Shown: positions 1 to 6,004 of the stretch, piece by piece | How the letters are laid out: each line of letters starts with the position of its first letter | How positions within the stretch are numbered: the stretch's first letter is position 1 | NCBI GenBank assembly: GCA_001768155.1 | Contig: MENC01000083.1 | Coordinates: 1-7,577 of the forward strand | From: Bacteroidetes bacterium GWA2_30_7 | GTDB lineage: Bacteria; Bacteroidota; Bacteroidia; Bacteroidales; GWF2-33-38 | DNA: 7,577 nt | Direction: 5' to 3' | Made by a program: the position numbers and the translations under genes | The notes under the pieces: generated by a model | What the model was told of the DNA's origin: nothing | What the model saw: the letters and a program-made list of their open reading frames with translations, nothing else | Database searches by the model: none

Positions 1-197
1 TGGGCGGATTCGATTCAGAAAAATTAACAGAATTATTAAATGTAGATTCTAATTTTGACGTTCTTACTTTAATTGCTATGGGATATCTTGGAAATGCAAA
101 TGATTTGAAAGACGAATATCTAAAAATTGAAAAATTACCAAGAACAAGAAAACCATTGAACGAAATACTTATTAAAGATTTAAATAATTTGAAATGA
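1..197 (+). CDS. Nitroreductase family protein, C-terminal fragment (5' end outside window)
   Basis: This open frame runs in from the left edge (first whole codon at base 3) to the TGA at 195-197, giving 64 visible residues. The fragment starts with GGFD, continues with a 'LIAMGYLGN' stretch, and ends with 'LPRTRKPLNEI'. This is the usual C-terminal pattern of FMN-dependent nitroreductase-family oxidoreductases (GGFD...K, 'iGY.G', then R-x-RKPL-x-E). Such enzymes are generally cytosolic flavoproteins that use NAD(P)H to reduce nitro compounds, quinones or similar acceptors. The actual substrate cannot be read from this fragment, and the FMN-binding N-terminal part is outside the window. The stop codon overlaps the next start codon (ATGA at 194-197), so this gene and the following Fe-S protein gene are probably co-transcribed and translationally coupled. 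The family call rests on short motifs only. Confidence 0.8.
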   Translation, partial: GGFDSEKLTELLNVDSNFDVLTLIAMGYLGNANDLKDEYLKIEKLPRTRKPLNEILIKDLNNLK

Positions 198-655
198 AAT
201 CGAAAGACCGCAAATATACAAATGGTGAAATAACTGTTTTTTGGAAACCTGCATTATGCGACCATTCAACAATTTGCTTTAGAAAATTACCCAAAGTTTT
301 TAATCCGATTGAACGACCTTGGGTAAATATTAATGGCGAACCAACAAATAAAATTATCGAAATAGTTGATTTGTGTCCAACACAGGCATTGTCGTATATG
401 AGAAATAAAGATATAAAAAATGAGGCTGACGAAAGTGTGTCTGAAAAAGAAATCTCAAGTACAACAACTGAAAATGTTACTGTGTTGACTGTTATGAAAG
501 ATGGTCCATTAAAAGTAAAAGGAAATTTCAAAATTGTTGAAGCCAATGGTAATACGTTAGAAATTAACGGAATTGCAACAATATGCAGATGTGGAGCAAG
601 TTCTCGTAAGCCATTTTGTGATGGAAAACATAGAGAAATAAATTATAAAGATTAA
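194..655 (+). CDS. Two-domain iron-sulfur protein: Fer4_19 (divergent 4Fe-4S) plus CDGSH zinc-finger-type 2Fe-2S domain
   Basis: The protein has 153 residues and no signal peptide or membrane segment, so it is probably cytosolic. Residues about 8-68 match the divergent single-cluster ferredoxin domain Fer4_19 (YjdI-like): C22 and C28 lie early, then the 'VFNP...RPWV' segment at 36-44, then 'CPTQAL' with C61. Residues about 98-150 form a CDGSH domain (mitoNEET type). Its ligand set C131-x-C133-x8-C142-D-G-K-H146 is complete, with three Cys and one His holding a redox-active 2Fe-2S cluster. The middle (about 72-95) is a polar, Glu/Ser-rich linker. Standalone Fer4_19 and CDGSH proteins are both known, and fused forms also occur. 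The role is probably electron or cluster transfer, but the partner is not known. The start at 194 overlaps the nitroreductase stop by ATGA, which suggests this protein may serve that flavoprotein (inference). The start is supported by this coupling. Confidence 0.88.
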   Translation: MKSKDRKYTNGEITVFWKPALCDHSTICFRKLPKVFNPIERPWVNINGEPTNKIIEIVDLCPTQALSYMRNKDIKNEADESVSEKEISSTTTENVTVLTVMKDGPLKVKGNFKIVEANGNTLEINGIATICRCGASSRKPFCDGKHREINYKD

Positions 656-680
656 AATTAATTACATTTTAAAGTTATAA
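643..680. terminator. Candidate bidirectional terminator: AT-only inverted repeat across the convergent gene junction
   Basis: Left arm TTATAA-AGA-TTAAAAT (643-658) pairs with right arm ATTTTAA-AG-TTATAA (666-680) around a 7-base loop. This gives 7 bp plus 6 bp of perfect pairing separated by a 3/2 internal loop. The repeat covers both stop codons (653-655 on plus, 658-660 on minus), where two genes converge with two bases between them. The position suits termination in both directions. However, the stem has no G-C pairs, so it would be weak, and no clean U-tract follows on either strand. In DNA this AT-rich such a repeat can also arise by chance. Confidence 0.35.
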
Positions 681-1887
681 CTATTACTTCAGGAGGTATG
701 CCAATTCTACCGGAATAACCTATGTAACCAAGCCCTGTACTTACAAATAGCATTTGATTATTTTCTTTATATAATCCTCCCCAGCGTGGGTATTTTAATG
801 ATACAGGACTCCATTTTAGTGCATCAGTATATATTCCAAATTGCATTCCATGAGTGTGTCCCGATAAAGTTAATTCTATATTTGTTTTATTCAATACTTT
901 TTCGTCCCAGTGCGTAGGGTCGTGAGAAAGAAGAATTTTAAAATTTTCTTTTTTAATGCCTTCTAAGGCTTTGTCTAAGTTTCCATAAGCAGGAAATGGA
1001 AGCTTTCCCCAATTTTCAACTCCAATTAACGAAATTGATTGAGTATCAATGTAAATTTCACGATTTTCATTCAAAAGTAATTTGAAATTTATTTCTTTTT
1101 CTTTTTCAATTATTGAATTAAAATTATTTGTTTTTTCTTGCTCAGATTTCCATGTATAATAATCGCCATAATCGTGATTACCTAAAATAGAATATATTCC
1201 ATATTTTGATTTTAGTTGTTTTAAAATTTGTTCGAATCCAGAAATTTCTTCAGCAAAATTATTAACTAAATCGCCTGTAAATAGAATTATGTCAGCATTT
1301 TGGGAATTAATTAAGTCAACAGCTTCTTGTAGCTTGGCCTCATTATTTATTAAGCTTCCAATATGTAAATCGCTAAATTGAACAATTTTAAAATTATTGA
1401 AATTAGACGGTAAATTATTAAATGATAATTCAATATTTCTAACCTTAAAATCGAATCGACCAAAGAAAGTTCCATAAATAAATAAAACAAAAGGAATTAT
1501 AGATAATATAAGCCCAGTTTTTGAAATAAATAAAAATCGATTTAAATCAGAATTAAATAATTTTAAAAAATAAAATAGTAAATCTTCTATTAATTCAAAA
1601 CTTATGAAAACAAGCTTTGGAAAAAAAACTATCATAAAGAAGCTCGCAAGATTAAATATGTATATATATGATTTTGCAAGATTTATGTATGGTAACGATA
1701 GAAAAATTGTAATAAAAATTCCAATTATTATAATCGAAAACGACCAAAAACAATATTTAAAAAGATTATTCGAAATTAAATTAATGTTTTGATTTAAAAT
1801 TGCTTTTAAACCTTTATAAGCATATAAATCAGTAATTATAATTATTAAAACAATAATTAATAAGGGAAAAAAATAACTCGTTTTCAT
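658..1887 (-). CDS. Membrane-anchored calcineurin-like metallophosphoesterase (YkuE/YaeI-like)
   Basis: The protein has 409 residues. Residues 1-145 hold about four hydrophobic segments (roughly 4-24, 44-66, 75-97 and 123-143), followed by a soluble catalytic domain at about 150-409. All five metallophosphoesterase blocks are present: D173-L-H175 ('FSDLHIG'), G205-D206 ('FTGDLV'), G236-N-H-D239 ('LGNHDYG'), H322 ('LSHDP'), and G343-H-T-H346 ('LSGHTHGMQFG'). These residues normally bind a dinuclear metal centre (Mn/Fe/Zn) that hydrolyses phosphoesters. Membrane-linked relatives (YkuE, LpxH-like and similar) are often thought to act on phospholipid or cell-envelope substrates; the substrate here is unknown. 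The start ATG at 1885-1887 is preceded by an A/T-rich leader with no Shine-Dalgarno, as is typical of Bacteroidota. It lies downstream of corA on the same strand, probably in one transcript, and ends two bases from the convergent Fe-S gene. The catalytic class is secure; the substrate is not. Confidence 0.93.
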   Translation of the reverse strand: MKTSYFFPLLIIVLIIIITDLYAYKGLKAILNQNINLISNNLFKYCFWSFSIIIIGIFITIFLSLPYINLAKSYIYIFNLASFFMIVFFPKLVFISFELIEDLLFYFLKLFNSDLNRFLFISKTGLILSIIPFVLFIYGTFFGRFDFKVRNIELSFNNLPSNFNNFKIVQFSDLHIGSLINNEAKLQEAVDLINSQNADIILFTGDLVNNFAEEISGFEQILKQLKSKYGIYSILGNHDYGDYYTWKSEQEKTNNFNSIIEKEKEINFKLLLNENREIYIDTQSISLIGVENWGKLPFPAYGNLDKALEGIKKENFKILLSHDPTHWDEKVLNKTNIELTLSGHTHGMQFGIYTDALKWSPVSLKYPRWGGLYKENNQMLFVSTGLGYIGYSGRIGIPPEVIVITLKCN

Positions 1888-1895
1888 GAATTTTA

Positions 1896-2027
1896 TTAAA
1901 AATGTTGAAGTATAAGCATTGTTTCATTTCTAGTGTTGTACTCAATTCCAATCAATGCTGGAGATGAACGACAGAAGTATTCTAAAAAACAAAATAAAAC
2001 TAAAAATTCTAGAATTATTATAGCCAT
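1896..2027 (-). CDS. Possible 43-residue membrane microprotein between corA and the phosphoesterase gene
   Basis: An uninterrupted minus-strand frame starts at an ATG (2025-2027) inside the last codons of corA. It overlaps the corA stop by 10 bases in another frame and ends at TAA (1896-1898), eight bases before the phosphoesterase start. It encodes 43 residues. A hydrophobic N-terminal stretch (about residues 3-19, 'IIILEFLVLFCFL' and following) could be one membrane helix; it is followed by a polar tail with 'CRSSPALIGIEYN' and 'TRNETM'. I do not recognise a family. In its favour are the tight fit in an otherwise 130-base gap, coupling-like spacing on both sides, and a C-terminal half less AT-rich than usual for intergenic DNA here. 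Against it are the short length, since an open frame of 44 codons can occur by chance, and the low-complexity AT-rich first third. It could instead be the remnant of a larger gene or part of a dispersed repeat. Confidence 0.3.
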   Translation of the reverse strand: MAIIILEFLVLFCFLEYFCRSSPALIGIEYNTRNETMLILQHF

Positions 2028-3064
2028 TTTTTTAGTTTATAGTATATTAATAAACCTAAAACTATAATTATAACAATTAACCAAAAGATAAAATATGAAT
2101 ATTTATAATGTATTTCGGGGAAGAAATCGAAATTCATACCATATACACCTGTTAAAAAAGTCAAAGGAATAAATATAGATGCATATATTGAAAGTAATTT
2201 CATAATTTCATTTAACCGATTATTTGTAAATGAATGATATATGCTTAAATAGTCATTCAAAATAGATGATTGTTGGTCTAATTTTTCATTTATATGTAAA
2301 ACAATGTCATTCAAATCTTTAATATAAGGTTTCGTCTTTTTATTAATTAAATCACAATCAATTTTTGACAATGAAAGTAGTACTTCATTTACTGGATTTA
2401 TATGTTTTCTAAATACGTTTAATCTTTTTTTATTATTGTATATAGATAATATAGTTTTTTTTGTAGGCTCATTAACGATTATGTAATCCAAATCATTTAT
2501 TTCTTCACCAAATTTTTCAACTATATTATGATAATTATCAAAAATAATATCAATTAACGAAAACATTAAATAATCAGAACCATTTTTTCTAATAATTCCA
2601 TGAGAGTTTTTAATGCGTTCAATTACAGCATCAAAAGAGTTATCTTTTGTTTCTCTGAATGTTATTAATGTATTATTTTTAAGAATAAAGCTTATTTGTT
2701 CAGTATCAATGTTCGACGAGTTGGCATTTTGCTTTATTAACTTTAAAATAATAAAAATATAATTATTATTCGATTCAATTTTTGGTCGGTGTGAAGTATT
2801 TAAAATATCTTCAATGTGAAGAGTATGAATGTTTTCACAAGTACAAAAATTAATAATTGTATCAGATAAATGCAATCCTGAAATATTAATCCACTTGATT
2901 AATGAATTAGAATTATCTATCTGAAAGTTATTTTCTAAAATATTTTCAGTGTTTTTATAATTTTCCGAATTATACTCAATAATTCTTATATATGTATTAT
3001 CTATTTTTTTTTTACCTGTAAATACTGGATTTCCAGGTATATCGCCAACTTTTTTATTTGTCAT
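2018..3064 (-). CDS. corA: CorA-family magnesium/divalent cation transporter
   Basis: The protein has 348 residues, a normal length for long-form CorA. The soluble N-terminal domain includes the family pattern 'WINISGLH' (about 58-65), 'LHIEDILNTSHRPKIE' (82-97) and 'YIFIILKLI' (102-110). A long helical region (about 170-290) leads into the conserved segment around 'LSIYASIFIPLTFLTGVYGMNF'. Two transmembrane helices lie at about 291-309 and 324-342. The signature G309-M310-N311, which forms the selectivity loop at the pore entrance, is intact, and the C-terminus is short and basic (KLKKWL). CorA proteins form homopentameric inner-membrane channels for Mg2+ (some carry Co2+, Ni2+ or Zn2+) and are gated by cytoplasmic Mg2+. 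The gene is transcribed divergently from the plus-strand operon across a 110-base spacer and precedes the small ORF and phosphoesterase gene on the same strand. No Mg2+-responsive leader could be identified in the short upstream region. Confidence 0.95.
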   Translation of the reverse strand: MTNKKVGDIPGNPVFTGKKKIDNTYIRIIEYNSENYKNTENILENNFQIDNSNSLIKWINISGLHLSDTIINFCTCENIHTLHIEDILNTSHRPKIESNNNYIFIILKLIKQNANSSNIDTEQISFILKNNTLITFRETKDNSFDAVIERIKNSHGIIRKNGSDYLMFSLIDIIFDNYHNIVEKFGEEINDLDYIIVNEPTKKTILSIYNNKKRLNVFRKHINPVNEVLLSLSKIDCDLINKKTKPYIKDLNDIVLHINEKLDQQSSILNDYLSIYHSFTNNRLNEIMKLLSIYASIFIPLTFLTGVYGMNFDFFPEIHYKYSYFIFWLIVIIIVLGLLIYYKLKKWL

Positions 3065-3110
3065 TTTTTACAAAATTCATATTTCAAAAATAATCAAATT
3101 TGAAATGAAA

Positions 3111-3140
3111 TTGTTATTTTTATAAAATTTACTATTTTTG
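3111..3140 (+). promoter_or_regulatory. Candidate Bacteroidota-type promoter for the four-gene plus-strand unit
   Basis: A TTG (3111-3113, context ATTG) is followed after exactly 19 bases by TATTTTTG (3133-3140), which matches the Bacteroidota -7 consensus TAnnTTTG. The known consensus is TTTG (or TTG) at -33, a 19-21 base spacer, then TAnnTTTG. Transcription would start about 5-8 bases after 3140, leaving a leader of about 25-30 bases before the ATG at 3175. The region is very AT-rich, so chance matches to the -7 element are common, but the correct spacing and position raise the likelihood. Confidence 0.5.
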
Positions 3141-3174
3141 ATAAAAATTTGATGGTTTAATCATTTTTTAATTT

Positions 3175-3582
3175 ATGAATAAAGTATATTATTTATTAAT
3201 ATTTTTTGTTTTATTTTCAGTAATAAGTTGTTTTTCACAAACAGTTATTGAAATGACTCATCCAATTGATGCAGGATTAGTATTATTAGAAGTTGGTAAT
3301 TCAGAAGAGGCAGATATTGTTATTTACAAGACAAATAGTAAAAGTGAGTCAGAAGAGTGGGATTGTAAATGGAAATTTAAAACTTGGGGTTTTTCAAATA
3401 TTTCCGTTTATTTAACTCAAAATCCGTTAGATACATTATTGATGGATCCGGACACAGGAATGAATATCCCTTTTGATGGAAAAATTTTCTTTACTGATGA
3501 TATTACAAAAAGAGGTTATAAAAGTAGAGATTTCAGACTTGAAGGTGTTTTTCGTAAGCTTAAGCTAGAAGACATACAGTAA
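3175..3582 (+). CDS. Small exported protein resembling the septoil-knot (DUF6150) family
   Basis: The protein has 135 residues. Residues 1-22 are a clear export signal: MNK, a hydrophobic core (Y5-I17), then 'SCFSQT'. Cleavage could be by signal peptidase I after Q22 (FSQ is a common Bacteroidota ending), or 'VISC' could be a lipobox with lipid attached to C19; the sequence does not decide. The mature part has beta-strand-like units: 'ADIVIYKT' (46-53), 'WKFKTWG' (66-72), 'NISVYLTQ' (75-82) and 'GKIFFTDDITKRGYK' (102-116). These resemble the repeating 'ADLxVYxV...KIYFTD...AGW' strands of DUF6150, also called the 7(1) septoil knot family, small Bacteroidota proteins of unknown function. The match is divergent: the usual AGW becomes RGY, and an insertion sits at about 84-100. 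The start is chosen because the signal peptide begins there and a promoter candidate lies just upstream. It is the first gene of the apparent operon; the next begins 23 bases later. Confidence 0.75.
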   Translation: MNKVYYLLIFFVLFSVISCFSQTVIEMTHPIDAGLVLLEVGNSEEADIVIYKTNSKSESEEWDCKWKFKTWGFSNISVYLTQNPLDTLLMDPDTGMNIPFDGKIFFTDDITKRGYKSRDFRLEGVFRKLKLEDIQ

Positions 3583-3605
3583 AAGATATTGAAATTCGCA
3601 ACTTC

Positions 3606-4445
3606 ATGAAATTGAGATTTGTTCTGCTACTTTTATTTATCAATTTTAATACGTTTTCTAATTCAATTGATTCGTTAAACATAGTTATAAACAATATGTT
3701 TAATGCTATTGATAAATTAAAATCTTTAAAATATGTACTTAGAAATATTGAACGTATTGATGGCACTTTATTGATTGGTGAGCAATATGTTAAATTACTA
3801 AAATTGCCTCGTAAATGTTACATTTTAATGTTAAAACCCGTTCAAGGTGCTGAAGTATTATATATTGAGGGGAAAAATAATAATTTAGCTATATATAACC
3901 CTAATGCATTTCCTTATTTTAAATTAAATCTTGATACTTATGGTTCATTAATGAGAAAAAATAATCATCATACTATACATGAAATGGGCTTCGATTATAT
4001 TAAAAGCATTTTGCATTTTTTATATACAAATGATAAGAATGTATTTAAGTATGATGGAGTTAAAATGATTGTCGGAAAAGCTTATTATAAAATTACGGTA
4101 ACTATTCCAAATTATTCTAATGAGATTTATTGTTTTGATAAAAATGAAACCGTAATATCAGTTGCAAGAAAAAATAAAATTAGTGAATATAAAATCTTAG
4201 AACTAAATCCTAATATTGATGATTTTTCGTATGGAATTGAAGGGAAAAATATTTTAATACCTAATTTTTATGCCAAGAAATTAGAGCTATATATAGATAA
4301 AAATAATTTTATGCCAATTATTCAGAATATATATGATGAAAAAGGTTTGTTTGAAAAATATGAATATCAAAAATTAGAAGTCAATCCTATTTTTTTTGAA
4401 AAAGACTTTTCTTCTGAATATTTAGGCAATAATAATCCAAAATAA
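3606..4445 (+). CDS. Exported DUF1571-like protein with an apparent internal LysM domain
   Basis: The protein has 279 residues with an N-terminal signal peptide (about 1-18, 'FVLLLLFINFNTFS'), so it should be exported to the periplasm or envelope. Residues about 25-165 resemble DUF1571: 'LRNIERIDGTLLIGEQYVKLL' at 45-65, 'PRKCYILMLKP..GAEVLYIEG' at 68-89, then 'LNLDTYGSLMRKNNHHTIHEMGFDYI' at 107-132. Residues about 174-221 read like a LysM module: 'FDKNETVISVARKNKISEYKI' followed by 'ELNPNIDDF' and 'GKNILIP'. LysM modules usually bind peptidoglycan or other GlcNAc glycans. After it, residues 224-262 ('KKLELYIDKNNFMPIIQNIYD' and following) look like the closing strands of the DUF1571/LolA-like sheet. 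The LysM therefore seems inserted into that fold rather than appended. The role is unknown; envelope lipid or lipoprotein handling near the cell wall is a guess from the fold. The gene lies two bases before the GH3 gene, so co-expression is very likely. Confidence 0.8.
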   Translation: MKLRFVLLLLFINFNTFSNSIDSLNIVINNMFNAIDKLKSLKYVLRNIERIDGTLLIGEQYVKLLKLPRKCYILMLKPVQGAEVLYIEGKNNNLAIYNPNAFPYFKLNLDTYGSLMRKNNHHTIHEMGFDYIKSILHFLYTNDKNVFKYDGVKMIVGKAYYKITVTIPNYSNEIYCFDKNETVISVARKNKISEYKILELNPNIDDFSYGIEGKNILIPNFYAKKLELYIDKNNFMPIIQNIYDEKGLFEKYEYQKLEVNPIFFEKDFSSEYLGNNNPK

Positions 4446-4447
4446 TT

Positions 4448-5968
4448 ATGGCATTTATTGGAACAATTTTGCAAGAAGTAGTTATGGTAAATAAACTTTA
4501 TAAGAAAAGTTTTAGTGCTTCTACCTTGCAATATAATACATTGAAAAAACTTCTATTTAAAGCAAAAAATACTGAATTTGGTTTGAAATATAAATTTTCA
4601 GAAATTTTAAAATCAGACAATATAGTTGAGTCATTTCAAAATAAAGTACCAATATATGATTATAATAAAATGCTTGGCGACTGGTGGTATAGGTCAAAAG
4701 AAGGGCGAGTTGGAGTAGCATGGCCAGGCAAGGTTAAATATTTTGGATTAACATCAGGAACATCAGATGCTGCTAGTAAAACTGTACCAATTACATCTGA
4801 TATGATTAGAGCAATTAGAAAAACTAGCCTTAGTCAAATTAGAACTTTAACAAAGTTTAATTTACCAGATTCGTTTTATACAAAAAATGTCTTAATGGTT
4901 GGAGGTTCAACAGCTTTAACAAAGATTAACAGTAGATTAGAAGGTGATTTAAGCGGAATATTAATGAAAAATCTACCAGTTTGGTTTCAAAGATATTATA
5001 AGCCGGGAAAGAGAATTGCTAAAATGAAAGATTGGTCTTCTAAGTTAGAAGAAATTACTATAAATGCTCATAAATGGGATATTGGAATTATTGCTGGAGT
5101 TCCTGCTTGGGTTCAAATTTTATTAGAAAAAATAATAAAACATTATAAACTAAATAATATACACGAACTTTGGCCCAACTTTATGCTATTTGTTCATGGA
5201 GGAGTATCATTTTCTCCTTATAAATCAAGCTTTACAAAATTGTTAGGCAAAGAAATTCATTATTTAGAAACTTATTTAGCATCAGAAGGTTTTATTGCAT
5301 ATAGACATGCTGATGAAAATTCAATGCAAATGGTTCTTGACAATGGAATTTTTTATGAATTTGTAGAGTTTAATGAAAATAATTTTTCAAACGACGGAAA
5401 TTTATTAGAAAACCCTGAAATACTAAATATTGCTCAAGTTAAAGAAAATGTTGATTATGCCTTACTATTAACTACTTGTGCTGGCACATGGCGATATTTA
5501 TTAGGTGATACCATTAAATTTACATCAGTTAAACACAGTGAAATAATAATTTCGGGTCGAACTAAGCATTTTTTAAGTATGTGTGGCGAACATTTATCAA
5601 TTGATAACATGAATAAAGCCATTAAAAATGTATCCGAACAATTAGGAATTGCTATAAATGAATATACAGTTGCAGGAATTAAATATGAAAATCTTTTTGC
5701 CCATCAATGGTATATCGGAAGCGAATCTGAAATTGATACAGAGCAGTTTAAAGACATATTAGATAAAGAGTTAGTGAAATTAAATGATGATTATGGAGTA
5801 GAACGTAAAGCCGCATTAAAAAATGTATTGATTAAACAAGTTCCAACAGAAACATTTTATAAATGGCTAAAATCAAAAGGAAGAGAAGGCGGACAAAATA
5901 AATTTCCAAGAGTATTAAAAAATGATTTGATAACAGATTGGGAGAAGTTTATTTTAAATAATCAATGA
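4448..5968 (+). CDS. GH3 auxin-responsive-promoter family protein (ANL-type acyl-adenylating enzyme)
   Basis: The protein has 506 residues, close to the usual length of bacterial GH3 homologues, and has no signal peptide. ANL/GH3 motifs are all visible. The ATP-binding loop is 'LTSGTSDAASK' (101-111), preceded by 'WPGKVKYFG'. The second motif is 'YLASEGFIAYR' (276-286). The third is 'LLGDTIKFTS' (351-360, nucleotide-ribose Asp D354), followed by the hinge-like 'ISGRTKHF' (368-375). The C-terminal subdomain ends with 'GGQNKFPRVLK' (481-491), a conserved GH3 tail with a Lys (K485). Plant GH3 enzymes adenylate a carboxylic acid such as jasmonate or indole acetate and join it to an amino acid. 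Bacteroidota homologues are common but their substrates are not established, and no plant link should be assumed. The start fits the usual 'MALIG-like' N-terminus, and the gene begins two bases after the preceding stop. The CCG protein gene follows after 36 bases. Confidence 0.93.
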   Translation: MAFIGTILQEVVMVNKLYKKSFSASTLQYNTLKKLLFKAKNTEFGLKYKFSEILKSDNIVESFQNKVPIYDYNKMLGDWWYRSKEGRVGVAWPGKVKYFGLTSGTSDAASKTVPITSDMIRAIRKTSLSQIRTLTKFNLPDSFYTKNVLMVGGSTALTKINSRLEGDLSGILMKNLPVWFQRYYKPGKRIAKMKDWSSKLEEITINAHKWDIGIIAGVPAWVQILLEKIIKHYKLNNIHELWPNFMLFVHGGVSFSPYKSSFTKLLGKEIHYLETYLASEGFIAYRHADENSMQMVLDNGIFYEFVEFNENNFSNDGNLLENPEILNIAQVKENVDYALLLTTCAGTWRYLLGDTIKFTSVKHSEIIISGRTKHFLSMCGEHLSIDNMNKAIKNVSEQLGIAINEYTVAGIKYENLFAHQWYIGSESEIDTEQFKDILDKELVKLNDDYGVERKAALKNVLIKQVPTETFYKWLKSKGREGGQNKFPRVLKNDLITDWEKFILNNQ

Positions 5969-6004
5969 TATTCTAAATATTAATAAAGAACTATCAATTT
6001 AAAA

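Noticed and set aside
172..546. Minus-strand open frame of 124 codons
   Set aside because: It lies antisense to the Fe-S protein gene, which has complete cluster motifs. Its translation has no recognisable domain and looks like a shadow of the coding strand.
1604..1792. Plus-strand open frame of 62 codons
   Set aside because: It is antisense to the membrane-helix region of the phosphoesterase gene. The AT-rich hydrophobic codons create the frame by chance.
2005..2016. Perfect 12-base palindrome AATTCTAGAATT next to the corA stop, considered as an operator or terminator
   Set aside because: It is short, AT-rich and occurs once in the part examined, with no second copy or U-tract. It can also be explained as coding sequence of the small ORF.
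3085..3092. Minus-strand TATTTTTG (-7-like) as the corA promoter
   Set aside because: No TTG is found 19-21 bases upstream on that strand, and the implied leader would be only about 14 bases, so the match is too weak to annotate.
3560..3766. Minus-strand open frame of 68 codons
   Set aside because: It is antisense to the junction of two plus-strand genes, both with signal peptides, and has no domain or separate promoter.
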